Below are positions 32,221-43,079 of a stretch of DNA of 64,000 bases, in pieces (the first letter of the stretch is position 1; every line of letters begins with the position of its first letter). Source of the stretch: Cryptomeria japonica (Eukaryota; Streptophyta; Pinopsida; Cupressales; Cupressaceae); contig NC_081409.1 in the NCBI RefSeq assembly GCF_030272615.1, positions 612,123,755 through 612,187,754 of the forward strand. The letters run 5' to 3'. The notes under the pieces were generated by a model, which saw nothing but the letters and a program-made list of their open reading frames with translations, had not been told where the DNA came from and did no database searches. Made by a program: the position numbers and the translations under genes.

Positions 32221-34821
32221 TCATCTCCTATTCCTAGGGCTAGTGGTTGGAGAGTGACAACTAGACGTTCCCTCCTGATCCGGTCGTGAAGGTGGACCCA
32301 TAGGTGTATAGCGTGATATAGACCATGAATGACTCTGAGAGGAACTCCTATGATCCCTATCCATAAGGATCACGCGATACGAGGTAGCCTCAGCCTGAGC
32401 TGCTACTAGGTCACGCTGTGCCCGCTGAAGGTTCTCTGATAAAACTCTCTCTCTCTCCCTCCATATTTCCACCTATACTTGAAATGGGGAAAACAAGTCC
32501 TCATGCCGACCCGCGTTCCTCTGAGGCCTATAAGCAACCTGTGAGGAACTAGGGATCTGTGCTATCATAGAAATATCTGTCACTGCTTGCTGGATCAAGG
32601 AGCACCACTCCTGCACATTAGCTATAGCAGTAGAACAGATTTTGTATTAGTACCATTCTATATCATCAAAACATTAATCAATCAATATAAACCTACTATA
32701 CCTAGATCTCCCTCGCGCCAGTAGGGATCGTGATATGGTAGCATCTGTGACTAGGAACTACTAGGCTCCCCACGCTCAAATGATCTGTGCACAATGGGTA
32801 CAGGTCTCCGTATCGCCTCGTGTTCCCCCTTTTGGGGAATAAGGGGAGGATCCAAGGCTATGGTATCATCTCCTGAATGGTGGGGAGCTGCATCTGACTC
32901 CTCCTCATCATCTCTGTCCTCCTCCTACTCATCATCCTCATCCTCATCTGCATCCTCGCCCACATCATCATCTCTATCTGTGTCATCCTCCTCTCCTTCC
33001 TCCTCCTCCTCAGCACTAGGCTGATCTCCTATGGGTGGATCAGGATCTCCTGCCTCCTCATGACCCTCTCCCTCCTCTGGCTCCTCTGATCTGTATCCCT
33101 AATCCTCATCTCAGTCTCCATGTCTCCATGGACCTGGATGGCTTGTCAGGTAATCTGGTGGAAAGATAGGCCCTGGGTATGTCCTCACAAACCATGAGAG
33201 GTACCAGCGCTATGCTCTAAGATCTGCGGAGTAATCAGTGACCACATCCTGGTCAGATCCCTCTATATCTGTATTCTCGACATCATCTGTTGTAGGTCTC
33301 GCTACTGCTCTGGGTCTAGGAAGGACTCGTCAGTGTCGAGTATAGATGGGTACATCGGCTGGAACACACTACTCTAGCCCAAACTACCTCCGTAATCAGT
33401 CAAAGTAGAATGGGACTATGATATGTGAGTATCGCCCTCTCAATAGGCGGTTCCTGTGTAAGCATGCTAGCTGCCTCTCCATTCCATCCCATCTGTGCAT
33501 CCGCAAATATGGTCTCCATACTATCACCTCAGCTGTCAATCTATCGAATGTCACTCTCCAATATAGTAGATCCCCAAATCTCCACTCGTTGGTAAGTGGA
33601 TAGGCAAACACCCTAGGTCGCTCGCTAGCCACACTCATCAGATAGCCGACAGGCCTGGTGCATGTGAAGTGCTCAAATATCCACACCTGCAGAAGTGTGC
33701 ATGTCATCAAGCCACAACACTGTCCAAACACATACTCCTCAAGGTCGTGATAGAGATGTGCAAGCATACTCCGACCCCAAGCATATACTCTCCTATGTCT
33801 CTCCATAGCCCTGATGTACCATGTGAGACCCCCATGCATGTGTGTACCTCACCCATTAGGGCAGATGGCTAGTGCAATGATGGCAATCATAAGACGTCTC
33901 ACAAGGGGCACCTCTCCTATAGGATGTAAGAGCCAACGGGTCATGATGCGACCTCTCGTCTCACTCGACATGACTCTCCCTATACAGTATATCTGCTCCC
34001 TCTGATGGTCCTCCGCCGATCGATCGATCGCGTATGTCATGGTGGCTCCTCTGATAGGTAGGCAAAGTATGCGGTACACATCCTCAAGTGTAACCATCAT
34101 CTCTCCTACTAGGAGATGAAATGTACATGCATCAGGATCCCATCGCTCCATAAGTGCCAACAACATCGCAGGATGGAATCGAATGGCTGACATGAGGATC
34201 GCATACCATAAACCTACTATCGATAATGTATCCCTCTTTGCCTAAGTCAGCCAAGGAATCTGATCTCGCAGACTGTGAAGAATCTGCCCCGCAGTGTGCT
34301 CTCTCATGTATGGGAGATCCTGCAATGCAAAAACATCAGTGTAATCAGTACTCAATCATCAAAATTATCTACACAAAAAATGAAAACTGTCAAACATCGA
34401 AAGCTAACCCTGACACCCCTTGCCAAGCCCTGATTGGGACCATGGCACCCTGAGAGGACCATGGCACCCTTCAGGGACCATGGTGCCCTTCAGGGACCAT
34501 GGCACCCTTCAGGGACCATGGTGCCCTTCAGGGACCATGGCGCCCTGAGAGGACCATGGTGCTCTTCAGGGACCATGGCGCCTTGAAAGGACCATGCACC
34601 CTTCAGGGACCATGGCGCCCTGATAGGACCATGGCGCCCTGGGTGGGACCCAGGGTCAAATTCTAGGGCCCGCATTCGATCACAGAAACTCAAAGTCAAC
34701 ACAAATGCAGAAAGTCAAAGTCAAAGTTCAGTCAACTCACCTCGTCCAGTGGCTCGTCACTGATCACGGCCTGTCGCATGATCTCCATCCTCATGGGATG
34801 CTCTGGTCGTCATGAAGGCAT
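32221..34821 (-). pseudogene. Plant Mobile Domain (PMD/MAIN-like) gene remnant, antisense to element G
   Basis: The minus strand shows a three-exon gene. Exon 1, 34821 or 34794 to 34741, ends SDEPLDE before a GTGAGT donor. A 421-nt intron ends TTTTTGCATTGCAG, and exon 2 starts at 34319 in phase (DLPYMREHTAGQ). Exon 2 carries the PMD: FHLLVGEMMVTLEDVYRIL, CLPIRG, then YAWGRSMLAHLYHDLEEY and LLQVWIFEHF. A long Glu/Asp-rich tail follows (about 33120-32880). A probable second intron separates exon 3 (32610-32221; EWCSLIQQAVTDI, coiled coil RERERVLSENLQRAQRDL, Ser/Arg-rich end). Several stops (T*AK; NG*GTHM, CGA to TGA; others after PFYFD) make it non-functional here. PMD proteins (MAIN/MAIL1 and transposon-borne relatives, PF10536) are plant-specific. 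Exon 2's 3' border is unresolved. Confidence 0.82.
34439..34660. repeat. 19-21-bp GC-rich tandem repeat in the PMD intron
   Basis: About eleven units of ggaccatggcgcccttcag and variants (caccctt, tgccctt, gagaggacc). Each unit holds the palindrome ccatgg and often ggcgcc. It lies inside the predicted first intron of the antisense PMD gene, and related ggaccatggcgc text recurs in the G LTR near 35768. Confidence 0.88.
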
Positions 34822-35389
34822 GATGATGGCTATGTGGGCTCCGCTGCAATGAACAATACTCAAAAATCAACAAAGTGACAAATGCAATAGTCACTTTCAA
34901 GGTATATATTTTCATTCCTTTACCTTTAATTTTAAAACCCTAATTTTCCTCTATCACTCATTTTATCATAACTTGGGTTTGGGAGATGCGATTTTCGAAC
35001 CGTTTGTTGGGTAGGAATTGTATTTTTGTTCCCTTACTCCCTGGATGTTCCAAAACGTGCTCTGATGAAACCTCTTCAATGAACATCTCTCATCAATAAT
35101 CTCTCACATAATTTGTTGTAAGTAAACATGCTATCCTGTTTCACCTCCCTAATAAGCAAGCCGAAATAAGAGGGGGCATATAGCTACTCGCAAATTTCAT
35201 CACTTTGCTTATTAAGCATTAGGTGATTTTGTGATCTAACGTGTGTTTTGTAGGGTGCGGTTCCTAACTGTGTACTACAAATACCGCTGGGGGCTTCATT
35301 CGACAGACTTATGGATATATCCTTTTTCAAATAATGTTTACTTTCCTGTACTTTAGCTTGCATATGCACGTAGTACTCATATGACCGCT
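34822..35389. other. Element G 3' non-coding region
   Basis: About 570 bp between the first PMD exon (read antisense) and the PPT. It should contain the promoter of the antisense gene, reading right to left; I see no clear TATA element. The tail phrase ttgcatatgcacgtagtactc before the PPT resembles the tails of U1 and U2 (gcgtacgcttatactcc). Confidence 0.5.
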
Positions 35390-35404
35390 AAAGTGGGGGC
35401 TAAA
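35390..35404 (+). promoter_or_regulatory. Element G polypurine tract
   Basis: aaagtgggggctaaa, identical to the U0 tract at 16040-16054, lies directly before the 3' LTR. Confidence 0.88.
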
Positions 35405-37076
35405 TGTAGCATCGTAAATTGTACGAACTTGCTAGGGTGGTACAATTTCACACCTAGTTTAGCACCCGCCTTGGCGCATTTTGCACTTTGCATCGCATTT
35501 TCCCTTTAGCACTTAATTAATCAAATTAATTAGGTCTAAGGCTCTATTTCATCATCTTCCACATCATAAAGTTGGGCCCTTTCATTAAAATGTGCCCCTT
35601 TCATTTTATTCCTCTAATACATCATTTAATCAAAAACCCTAATTAGGTCCTATTTTGAACTTGGGGGCTTGATTTCGGGGGTCAAAACATCTCGAAATCA
35701 CCTGTAACTTCGGGATTCACTCTAAAATCATCATATCCGACGGCCCTGAAAATTTGGTGAAAAGTTGTTGGGACCATGGCGCTCGGAGTGCACATGGTCC
35801 CGGACATTTTTCTCAAAATTTTAGGAGCGCAATCCAATCATAAAATAAAGCTTAACCCCAAGAAATTGGTGGGAGATTTAATCTCTAGGTCGGCCAAAAG
35901 TTGAAATTAAGACCTAGGGTTTCATACATAAGAGCTCTCTTTCTTCATTTGAAAGGATCTGAATTTTGGTTTCAGGGACCTTCTATGCAGCAAAAGAGCA
36001 GATCTTTGAAGACTTCAACAACATTCAACATCCATCCATCAAGCATTCATCAATTTCATTCATCCATTTAGGACTTTGAAGACATTGAAGAGCAATAAGG
36101 GATCACCGACTGAAGATTGGCTTGTACCCCTCCCTTGGGGGTTGGGTATGATTTCATGTTGTTTTCATGTCTTTGCATAAGCCTCATTATATCATTTGTA
36201 TTCATGCTTTAGATCACTTTGCATATTGATTTGGAGCATTTACATTATCATTTACGAGAAATTAGGGTTTACTCTCTAGGTTGCTCTAGTTTGCTTACTT
36301 GCATTTTAGGATCTTGCACACACACAAGGTCTGTACACACACTAATTTTACAATACAACTTGGCTATTCATGGAGGTGGAAATCACCAAAGTGGGGGTTT
36401 GACTAAGGCAAAACCCTATATAGCCGCCCAACATACCTTTTCAGATATAAGTGCAGATTTCGGGATTCGGACGACACCACACGTTGCAGATCCGACGGAA
36501 GCAGACGGGAATCGAGCCCCGCACCAAATTTTAGGGAAAAAGACCAAGACAAGGGCATGGGGCACCTTGGTCCTGCCAGGACAGGGGTGCTGGGCGCCCT
36601 GGTCCCTTGGACAGTGGCGCTGGGTACCCTGGTCCTTCTGTCAGACAGCAATTTTTAGCATTTCTGACAGTTTTCCAGGTTGTAAAACAGCAGTTTCAGG
36701 AGTAGTTTCAGGGGCGGAATCAAGACAGTGGCGCCCGCGCCCCCGTCCTGAATATTTTCATTTAGATTTTGACTCTAGGTACACATCTGCATTCTTTCCT
36801 TATCCTTGTGTTTACAGCTTTCCATTGTTTAGTTTCAATTCTGCAATCTTGTTATTAGTTCATATTTGCACTTTGGGGTTAGGAATTGAACTTGCATCAT
36901 TTCATCTTTCAATTACAACAAAGGAATAGAAATCCTAATTGGTAGCCTGTGGCTCTCTCTTCCACAAAAAGAAGTAGCCAATTGTGTGATACCTCTAAGC
37001 TCTTTCGTATTCCACAATGTGTGTCAAAAGGTAGGATTAGGGCATGTTAGCCTAGTCTCGCTTTTTCCCCTACACA
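35405..37076 (+). repeat. Element G 3' LTR, full length
   Basis: 1672 bp from tgtagcatcg to ccctacaca. The inner 964 bp match the truncated 5' LTR. GC-rich units (ccaggacaggggtgctgggc style) lie at about 36537-36635. An open frame of 236 codons at 36219-36929 is non-coding LTR sequence with no domain. Confidence 0.9.
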
Positions 37077-38144
37077 AGTACCAAACCATAGTTCATGAGG
37101 AGTCTTACCGGTTTCACCTTTGATGTGAACTTTGTTGAATGTATAGACTATTGTACTTACTACCTCTATCCAATATACATGTGGTAGGTTTGCTTCAGAT
37201 AACATACTTCTTGCTACATCTAAGATAGTTCTATTTTTCCTTTCAACAACCCCATTCTACTGTGGTGTCTGAGGTGCTGATAGTTGTCTTCTGATTCCAT
37301 TCACTTCATAGAATGTATTGAATTCCTTAGATGTGAATTCACCTCCTTGGTCTGATCTTAAACATTTGATTTTCTTGCCAGTTTCATTTTCAACCATTGC
37401 TTTGAATAGTTTAAACTTTCCAAGTGCTTCTGATTTTTCTCTGAGAAAAGTAACCCAACACATTCTAGAATAGTCATCTATGATTAGCATGAAATATCTA
37501 TCACCTTGCAAGCTTTTAGTTCTAGCTGGACCACATAAATCAGTATGAATTAAATCAAGAGCATTGTTTGATTTCTTTGGAATACTTTTAAAACTAGCTC
37601 TAACCTGTTTTCCAAATTGACATTCCTTACATACTGTGTTGTGAGGTTTGACAATTTTAGGTAAATCTCTAACTGCTTTAGTAGTACTAATTTTTACCAT
37701 GCAATCAAAATTTACATGACAGAGTCTCTTGTGCCATAACCAACTTTCATCAATGTGTGCAATCAAACATGTCTTTTCACTATTGTTCAAATGAAATATA
37801 TTACCTCTAGTCTGATTACCGGTTGCAATTTTTAAACCAGTTCTATTCATAATTTTGCATTTACCATTTTTGAATTGTAGCTGAAATCCTTTCTCTACTA
37901 ATTGACCAACACTCAAAAGATTATGTTTTAGACCTTCAACATAGTAAACATTTTTAGTGTTATGCTTACCATCAAGAGATATTGAACCCTTACCTTTAAT
38001 TGAACAAGCTTTGTCATCACCAAATCTTACTAGACCTTCATTATATTCTTGAAAGTTCAAGAATTTACTTTTGTCACCAGTCATGTGATGTGAGCATCCT
38101 GAGTCGTTGATCCACTCATCTTTCACTTCAACTTTCACTGCCAA
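37077..38144 (-). pseudogene. Element D protease end and integrase
   Basis: Minus-strand frame from 38144. It opens with a copia aspartic protease (DEWINDSGCSHHMTGDKSKF, intact D-S-G), then NLLSVGQLVEKGFQLQF. The integrase zinc finger has WLWHKRLCHVNFDCM and VCKECQFGKQVRASF. The core has LDLIHTDLCGPARTKSLQGD, FMLIIDDYSRMCWVTFL, CLRSDQGGEFTSKEF, then APQTPQ*NGVVERKN, where the expected second Gln is TAG (CAG to TAG) at 37257. After it HIKGETGKTPHELWFGT leads to the junction with element G at 37077. Coding sense resumes at 24915 beyond G. Confidence 0.92.
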
Positions 38145-38816
38145 GGCCTATTCTACTAGTTGTACTGCAGGTGCCGGTTGATCTTTTGTTATAGCAACAA
38201 AAACTCATCCATTGTCTGCCGGATTCTCATCAGAATCATCAGTCACTCCTTCATCAACAACATAACAAGATTTGTCCTTATTTTTCTTGAATCTATATTT
38301 CTGATATTCAGGATTAGGCTTGTATGTTCTTCTAGCTTCTTCTCTTAACCTAGCATGTCTATCAGGGCATCTTGAAGCCATATGACCAATCTTATTACAG
38401 TTGAAACATTTAAAGGGTGCTTTACCTTCATACTTACTTCCAACTAGACCTTTAGGCATTTTTCTTGCAAATAGTGCTTCAAGTTCTTCAAGTTCTTCAT
38501 TTTCTCTCCTAGTTTCTTCAAGTTCTCTTGCATAAAAGGCTTTCCAATCAAATTTTTCAGATGATGATGCAGATGATGTTGATGCTTTGAAAGCTAGATC
38601 TATCTTTATAGTAGTAATAGGACCAAATTCTTCAATTTCAAAGGCTGATATTTTTCCAATCAGTGTATCCCTAGTTACTAATGTGTTAGGCATTGTTCTA
38701 AGTTCATTTATAGTAGTAACCTTCATTTTATATGCCAGTGGCAAACCTCTTAAAACTTTTGAAACAATTTCATCTTCACTTAAGGTTCCTCCACAACATT
38801 TAATACTGTATGTCAA
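38145..38816 (-). pseudogene. Element D gag C-terminal part with zinc knuckle
   Basis: Minus-strand frame from 38816, in phase with the protease. It reads SIKCCGGTLSEDEIVSKVLR and GLPLAYKMKVTTINELRTM, typical copia gag wording, then a Lys/Arg-rich stretch with CFNCNKIGHMASRCPDRH, a CCHC knuckle that binds RNA. It ends DNG with a TGA at 38205, a short bridge and a TAG at 38145, then the protease. The N-terminal half of gag is missing: upstream of 38816 the sequence is foreign (38817-40180). Confidence 0.88.
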
Positions 38817-40180
38817 AAATGTGGTATCAACCTATGGGAGGAGAAAACAATTCAAACACACACATGAAACGTTGCATTAGAGGTTAGAAATCAATCAAAA
38901 CATAAACTTAAATGAATCTCAACTCTTTAATATCGTTCCATGTTCCTCTATCTCCAAGGATCTTCAAGATTCAAGGTGGCTCTCAGCTTGGAAGAGCACT
39001 TGATTCTTTAAGATGGCGACCTAAAGAATAAGATTTAAATGATTCTAAGATTTAAATGGAATGCAACCAAGATCCTAGTGATGATTTTGATATGAAACTA
39101 GATGATGATAGGATGCAAGATATTGATATGAAGCTTAAACTAGTATGAAAATGATACTAAGATGAAGTTAACATGATATGAGATTAACCTGATATATCTA
39201 AGATTATAATGCTATCAAAATGATCTAACATGCTATTCTATCAAAGAGAGATAATATGCTTAATGTTATGAGACTATAAGTTTGATGCACAAAGACTTGA
39301 TCTTTTTGAAGAAGGAATGGGCTCTATTTATAGGGAAAATAGGGCAATGGATGGTCAAAATTGGATAATCTTAACAAGGGTCAGGATTCAAAGTTAATCA
39401 ATCCATGTTTTCAATTCTCACCAATGAAATGGTGACAATTGTCAACAAGAGGTTGCTTGAGAGGAGATGAAAGAAGCATTAAATGCTTGAGAAGACCTCA
39501 TGGTTACCCTAGGAGGTAAGGGTTAAGGTTAGGTTAGGGTTATCCAATGGATAAAGCTTTTAACCAAGAGGTAAACTCTTGTGCAAAGGTTAAAGGGATA
39601 ACCATGGTCAAAGAAATGAATGCTTGATGAAACCCTTGGGTTAGATGAAGGTTGAGTTAAGAGAAAAAGTCTCTAATCATGCTAGAGGGTTGAGTTAACC
39701 ATTAATGGTTATGAAGACTTTTAAGGTTAACTTGTTGAAGACATAAAGGCTTTATTGCTTTTTGAAGACTTTACTCCAAATTTGAGAAGTGACCTCCTCA
39801 AATTTAGGGAAAAGGGATAATGGATGGGTTTGGGCTAATTGATTAGGATTAGATGGATTCTAGAAGAATTAGGAATAGGATTTAGGCTGCAAGTGGGAGA
39901 TGTAGGAAAATGCAAGTGGGTGAGGGAAAATAAAATTAATTAAAATAAATTGCTTTATTTCAATTTGGTTACAACTTGCATTTGTAGGATTTTGCAAGTG
40001 GGGGGATTTAATTAAATATAAATTTAATTAAATGGGCTAGAAGGGGGATTTTAATTAAATGGGTTAGAAGGGGGATTTAATTAAATGTGAATTTCATTAA
40101 ATGGCTTAGATAGAAGAATGGTATATTAATTAAATCTTAATTTAATTAATTGGAAGAATTAAGAATAATTAAGTGAATAA
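38817..40180. mobile_element. Unassigned block replacing gag N-terminus, PBS and half of the 5' LTR of D
   Basis: About 1.36 kb with no match to the rest of D. It contains a purine-rich part (gatgatgat, agattaac runs), the minus-strand TATA-like ccctataaatagagcc near 39325, and repeated ttaattaaat near 40010-40150. The TATA-like box and lack of coding sense suggest a foreign LTR. The flanks share aaatg (left near 38816, right near 40180), but a simple insertion cannot explain the lost D sequence. It is probably insertion plus deletion. Confidence 0.45.
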
Positions 40181-40793
40181 AATGTTGATATGCTTTCACA
40201 AAACCCTAGCTTTACCTTCAAATGATGTCTTCATGTATAGCTCTTCTAAATCTCACATATACCTTCACATACAACCTTCTTCGCATTCCACATTCGATGT
40301 TACATTTAAGATCTTACATTTATACCATAACTTAAGACCAATTATAGTAGGTCGGCTCTACAAGATATTACAATAAAATCATTTTACAACAAATACAATA
40401 TCCGATGCAGTAACTGATTGAATATGTTGGCTTAATGCATTTACAACATTAATTAATTAATTCCATAGTGTGCCATGCTGATCTGGAAGAGTTAAGCCTG
40501 CCAGTGTAACCCTAGATAACCATGGACCTATTTGCCGGTAAAAGCAAATATGCAAGTGTGAATATACCAATGATTATTACTTCAAAACAAGGTGTTCCCA
40601 TGATGTCTTTGACATTACTAGGTGTCTCCCATGTCATTCCAAGTGCCGGTGATGATTACATCCTGTCAGTGAACCATATACCAGTAACTGTGCAATAGTT
40701 ACTTGTCTGCTGGTGAATGCTACTAGATCACCAAAGTGCTAGTGTTTTAGTAGGTGTTGACATCAATGACAAAACCATACCAAAATACCAACA
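40181..40793 (-). repeat. Element D 5' LTR remnant
   Basis: 613 bp aligning without gaps to 21971-22583 of the 3' LTR, ending aaataccaaca before the target duplication agatg. The inner 448 bp, including the U5 end next to the PBS, are lost. Confidence 0.9.
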
Positions 40794-41175
40794 AGATGTT
40801 TAGCCTACATCTCCAAATCATAAGTTTCATAAAACATGTGATGGTTTTACTCCTATTTGTGTTCTTTCTCCTCTTTCTCTAAACCTTGATGAAGAAATGA
40901 GTGAAAATGTTATTCATAATGACAATACAACTCCTAATGCTTCTGATAATGAGTATGAGTATGTTGATGTGGACAAGCATTTATCGGATGAATTTTCACA
41001 AACCCTAATCCTAGCTCCGCAAATCGAACTAAGTGACTTACAACATGTGCATAGTCCTTCTTTGGATCTTGTGATAGATCCATTTGTGGTGCTTGATATC
41101 ACTCCTTTGGTAAGTTGCTCACCTTCTCAAAATAGTGATCAGCAAGATCAGGAGGCGGATGTCATGATAGATTAG
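40794..41175 (+). pseudogene. C-terminal part of the U1 gag-protease protein
   Basis: Coding sense of U1 resumes here after element D: KTCDGFTPICVLSPLSLNLD, then an acidic stretch (NEYEYVDVDKHLSDEFSQTL), ending QEADVMID before TAG at 41173-41175. It matches 57370-57755 in U2 at the same place. No domain is recognised. This is where RT would be expected in an autonomous element; nothing like RT follows. Confidence 0.75.
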
Positions 41176-43064
41176 CAATATTAGCACTGTAAATCTTTCT
41201 CTCTTGCCTTTATTTCTCTCTTGTGACCATTCTTCTATGTGTATCCCTTTTCTTCTATTGTTCCCGTAATGTCTACTTGGGGATGATGCAAAGCATTGAG
41301 ATATTTTCTTGGTCTCTTAAATGTTGACTCAAAAGACATCCTCTCTTCCCCTTTCTTCTAAGGTAGTGTCCTTCTTTGGGGAATAATGATTATTATATAC
41401 ACATACATACATGATATACATGAATTATCATACAGCATACTGACCCCAAGAAAAGTGAGACTACCTCATTTTTTATGTTCATTATCCTTGGGTTTATTCC
41501 TCGATTGGGGGCTGAATCCTTGCGATAACGTGTTCCCTTCCTTCTCTCTCTCTTGGGTGTATCTTGTAGACACCTAAAAATGTCTTGTTAATTCTACACT
41601 AATTATTAGTCTATTTAATTAAGTAACTCTTTAATTATTTGATTAAACTAATTATTTCTTCTAATCATCGCCTTCAACACTTCTAATTATTCTATTTCTA
41701 TTTTCAAATCATTTTAATTAGTTAACCATATCTCCATTATTAATTAAATATCAATTATTTAATTAATTATGACATTTTCCTTAGTTGAAAAATCTTTATT
41801 ATTTAATTAAATCAATCACCTAAGTTTAAATAATTTCATTTAAATTATTTAAATTAATTAATTAAATTCGTCCAATTCCCCGAATTATAATTCCATTTAA
41901 TTTTATCTAATTTCATTTCATTTTCCCCAAATTCGAATTTCACTTCATTCCATCTAATTTTCCATTTCCAAATTCACATTTCACCAAATCTGAATTTCAG
42001 CATTCGAATGACCAAATTCAAATTTAAATTGAAAATGAAAATCAAATTCAATTTCAAATTGCTACAACACATGGTAAATCAGAATTGATTGATCAAATCA
42101 ATTGTCTAATCAATTAACTCAGTTAACTCATCAATCATCCTTTTTAACTCAAAATCAACTTCTTATGACTAGTCCATCAATTCAGCCATCTCCCTAGTCT
42201 ATTCAGTTCACTGATCAATCAAATGAGTTTACTAGCCAATCTATTGAGTTCACTATCCAATCAATCTGGTTAACAGATCAATCTATTGAGTTAACAAATC
42301 AATCATGACTAGTTTACTGATCAATCTAAATCAGTTGTCTCCCAATCAACAGTTGAGTTCTATTTCTCACCCCCTTTGTGTTGAAAATATATAAATTCAA
42401 TCTAGCATTCAGCATTCAGCATTCAACATTCAGAATCATAGAATCACAGAATCATAGTCTTCAAAATTATTGTCCATTTTATGCAGGAAATCAAGTGCAA
42501 TACCTGAGAGCCACCTACATCAACAATAATGGATAAGAGCAATGGAAGCCTTGCTATTTCAATTGAGCGAGTTTTAAATAGATCATTCTTTCAATTAAAT
42601 TTATGTTGCATTATTCTATTGTAATTTAGGAGTAATATTGATTAGATTAGAGTTGTGATTTGCTCTTTGATATCTGATTATGCAATTTATGCTTATTTAC
42701 TACCTAAGTACATATCCTACCTTAAAGAAATTGCTCCCGATAAGGCACGTGTGATCACTTTAACGTGGGGGCCTACACTTCGCTCATACTTTCCTTCCTG
42801 TGATACTTATAATTACTTAGTGAACTTTGTTTTTCTTTGTAATCTTTTGTATCCTTGCTTTAATGACGCATATTGAAGGGAACTTTTCTTCTTGCAGTTA
42901 TGCTTCTCCCCTTCTCAATCTTCCCTTTTACTTTTTCAATCGAAGTCGTAAGATCCTAAGTCCACTGGGGGCATGGCACATCTTGCCTCCTTAACATGGT
43001 AAGTATTTCAATATTGTTTCCTTGAACTTTACCAACAGTATTGGCGTACGCTTATACTCCTACT
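41176..43064 (+). other. U1 3' tail with an LTR-like insert
   Basis: Non-coding tail of U1. At about 41564 a segment starts tgtagacacctaaaa, as in the terminus at 5644. It is A+T-rich, with a TATA-like atatataaattc near 42387, and ends somewhere before ttactacctaagtacatatc (42697). U2 has the same arrangement at 58146-59395, so it predates the duplication of the units. After it comes the shared tail leading to the PPT. Confidence 0.6.
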
Positions 43065-43079
43065 AAAGTGAGGGCTAAA
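43065..43079 (+). promoter_or_regulatory. U1 polypurine tract
   Basis: aaagtgagggctaaa, one base different from the U0 and G tracts, lies directly before LTR A3. Confidence 0.85.

Larger units (their letters stand above)
24910..37076 (+). mobile_element. Element G: Tat-like Ty3/gypsy retrotransposon with an antisense PMD gene
   Basis: The order is 5' LTR (truncated, 24910-25839), Trp PBS 25843-25860, one long pol frame 25999-31608, then an antisense Plant Mobile Domain gene remnant (34821-32221), PPT 35390-35404 and full 3' LTR 35405-37076 (1672 bp). It splits the integrase-RT junction of element D between LWFGT and NLKYF. The 5' LTR lacks about 710 bp at its outer end, so no target duplication can be shown. 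The Tat lineage is indicated by the protease wording, a second RNase H of the D-E-D-D type, a long 3' region and the absence of a chromodomain. Confidence 0.9.
21523..40793 (-). mobile_element. Element D: Ty1/copia retrotransposon nested in U1
   Basis: D lies on the minus strand with its 3' LTR at 21523-22583 and remains of its 5' LTR at 40181-40793. The target duplication agatg is at 21518-21522 and 40794-40798. The matching region of U2 (near 57370, gcaagatgttcaacat) is uninterrupted and serves as the empty site. From 40793 leftward the element reads 5' LTR remnant, a foreign block 38817-40180, gag zinc knuckle, protease, integrase, element G inserted at 24910-37076, then RT, RNase H, several polypurine tracts and 3' LTR. 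Domain order gag-PR-IN-RT-RH is diagnostic of copia. Repeated PPTs suggest a Sirevirus-like lineage (inference). Confidence 0.92.

Noticed and set aside
32794-33024. Ser-rich open frame on the plus strand
   Set aside because: It is the complement of the Glu/Asp-rich tail of the antisense PMD gene.
34490-34702. Open frame of repeated WSLKG/PEGCHGP-like residues
   Set aside because: A translation of the 19-21-bp tandem repeat inside the predicted PMD intron; its openness is a by-product of the repeat.
36219-36929. 236-codon open frame in the element G 3' LTR
   Set aside because: It is LTR sequence; the 5' LTR copy breaks the frame by a small deletion near 25252, and the residues match no family.
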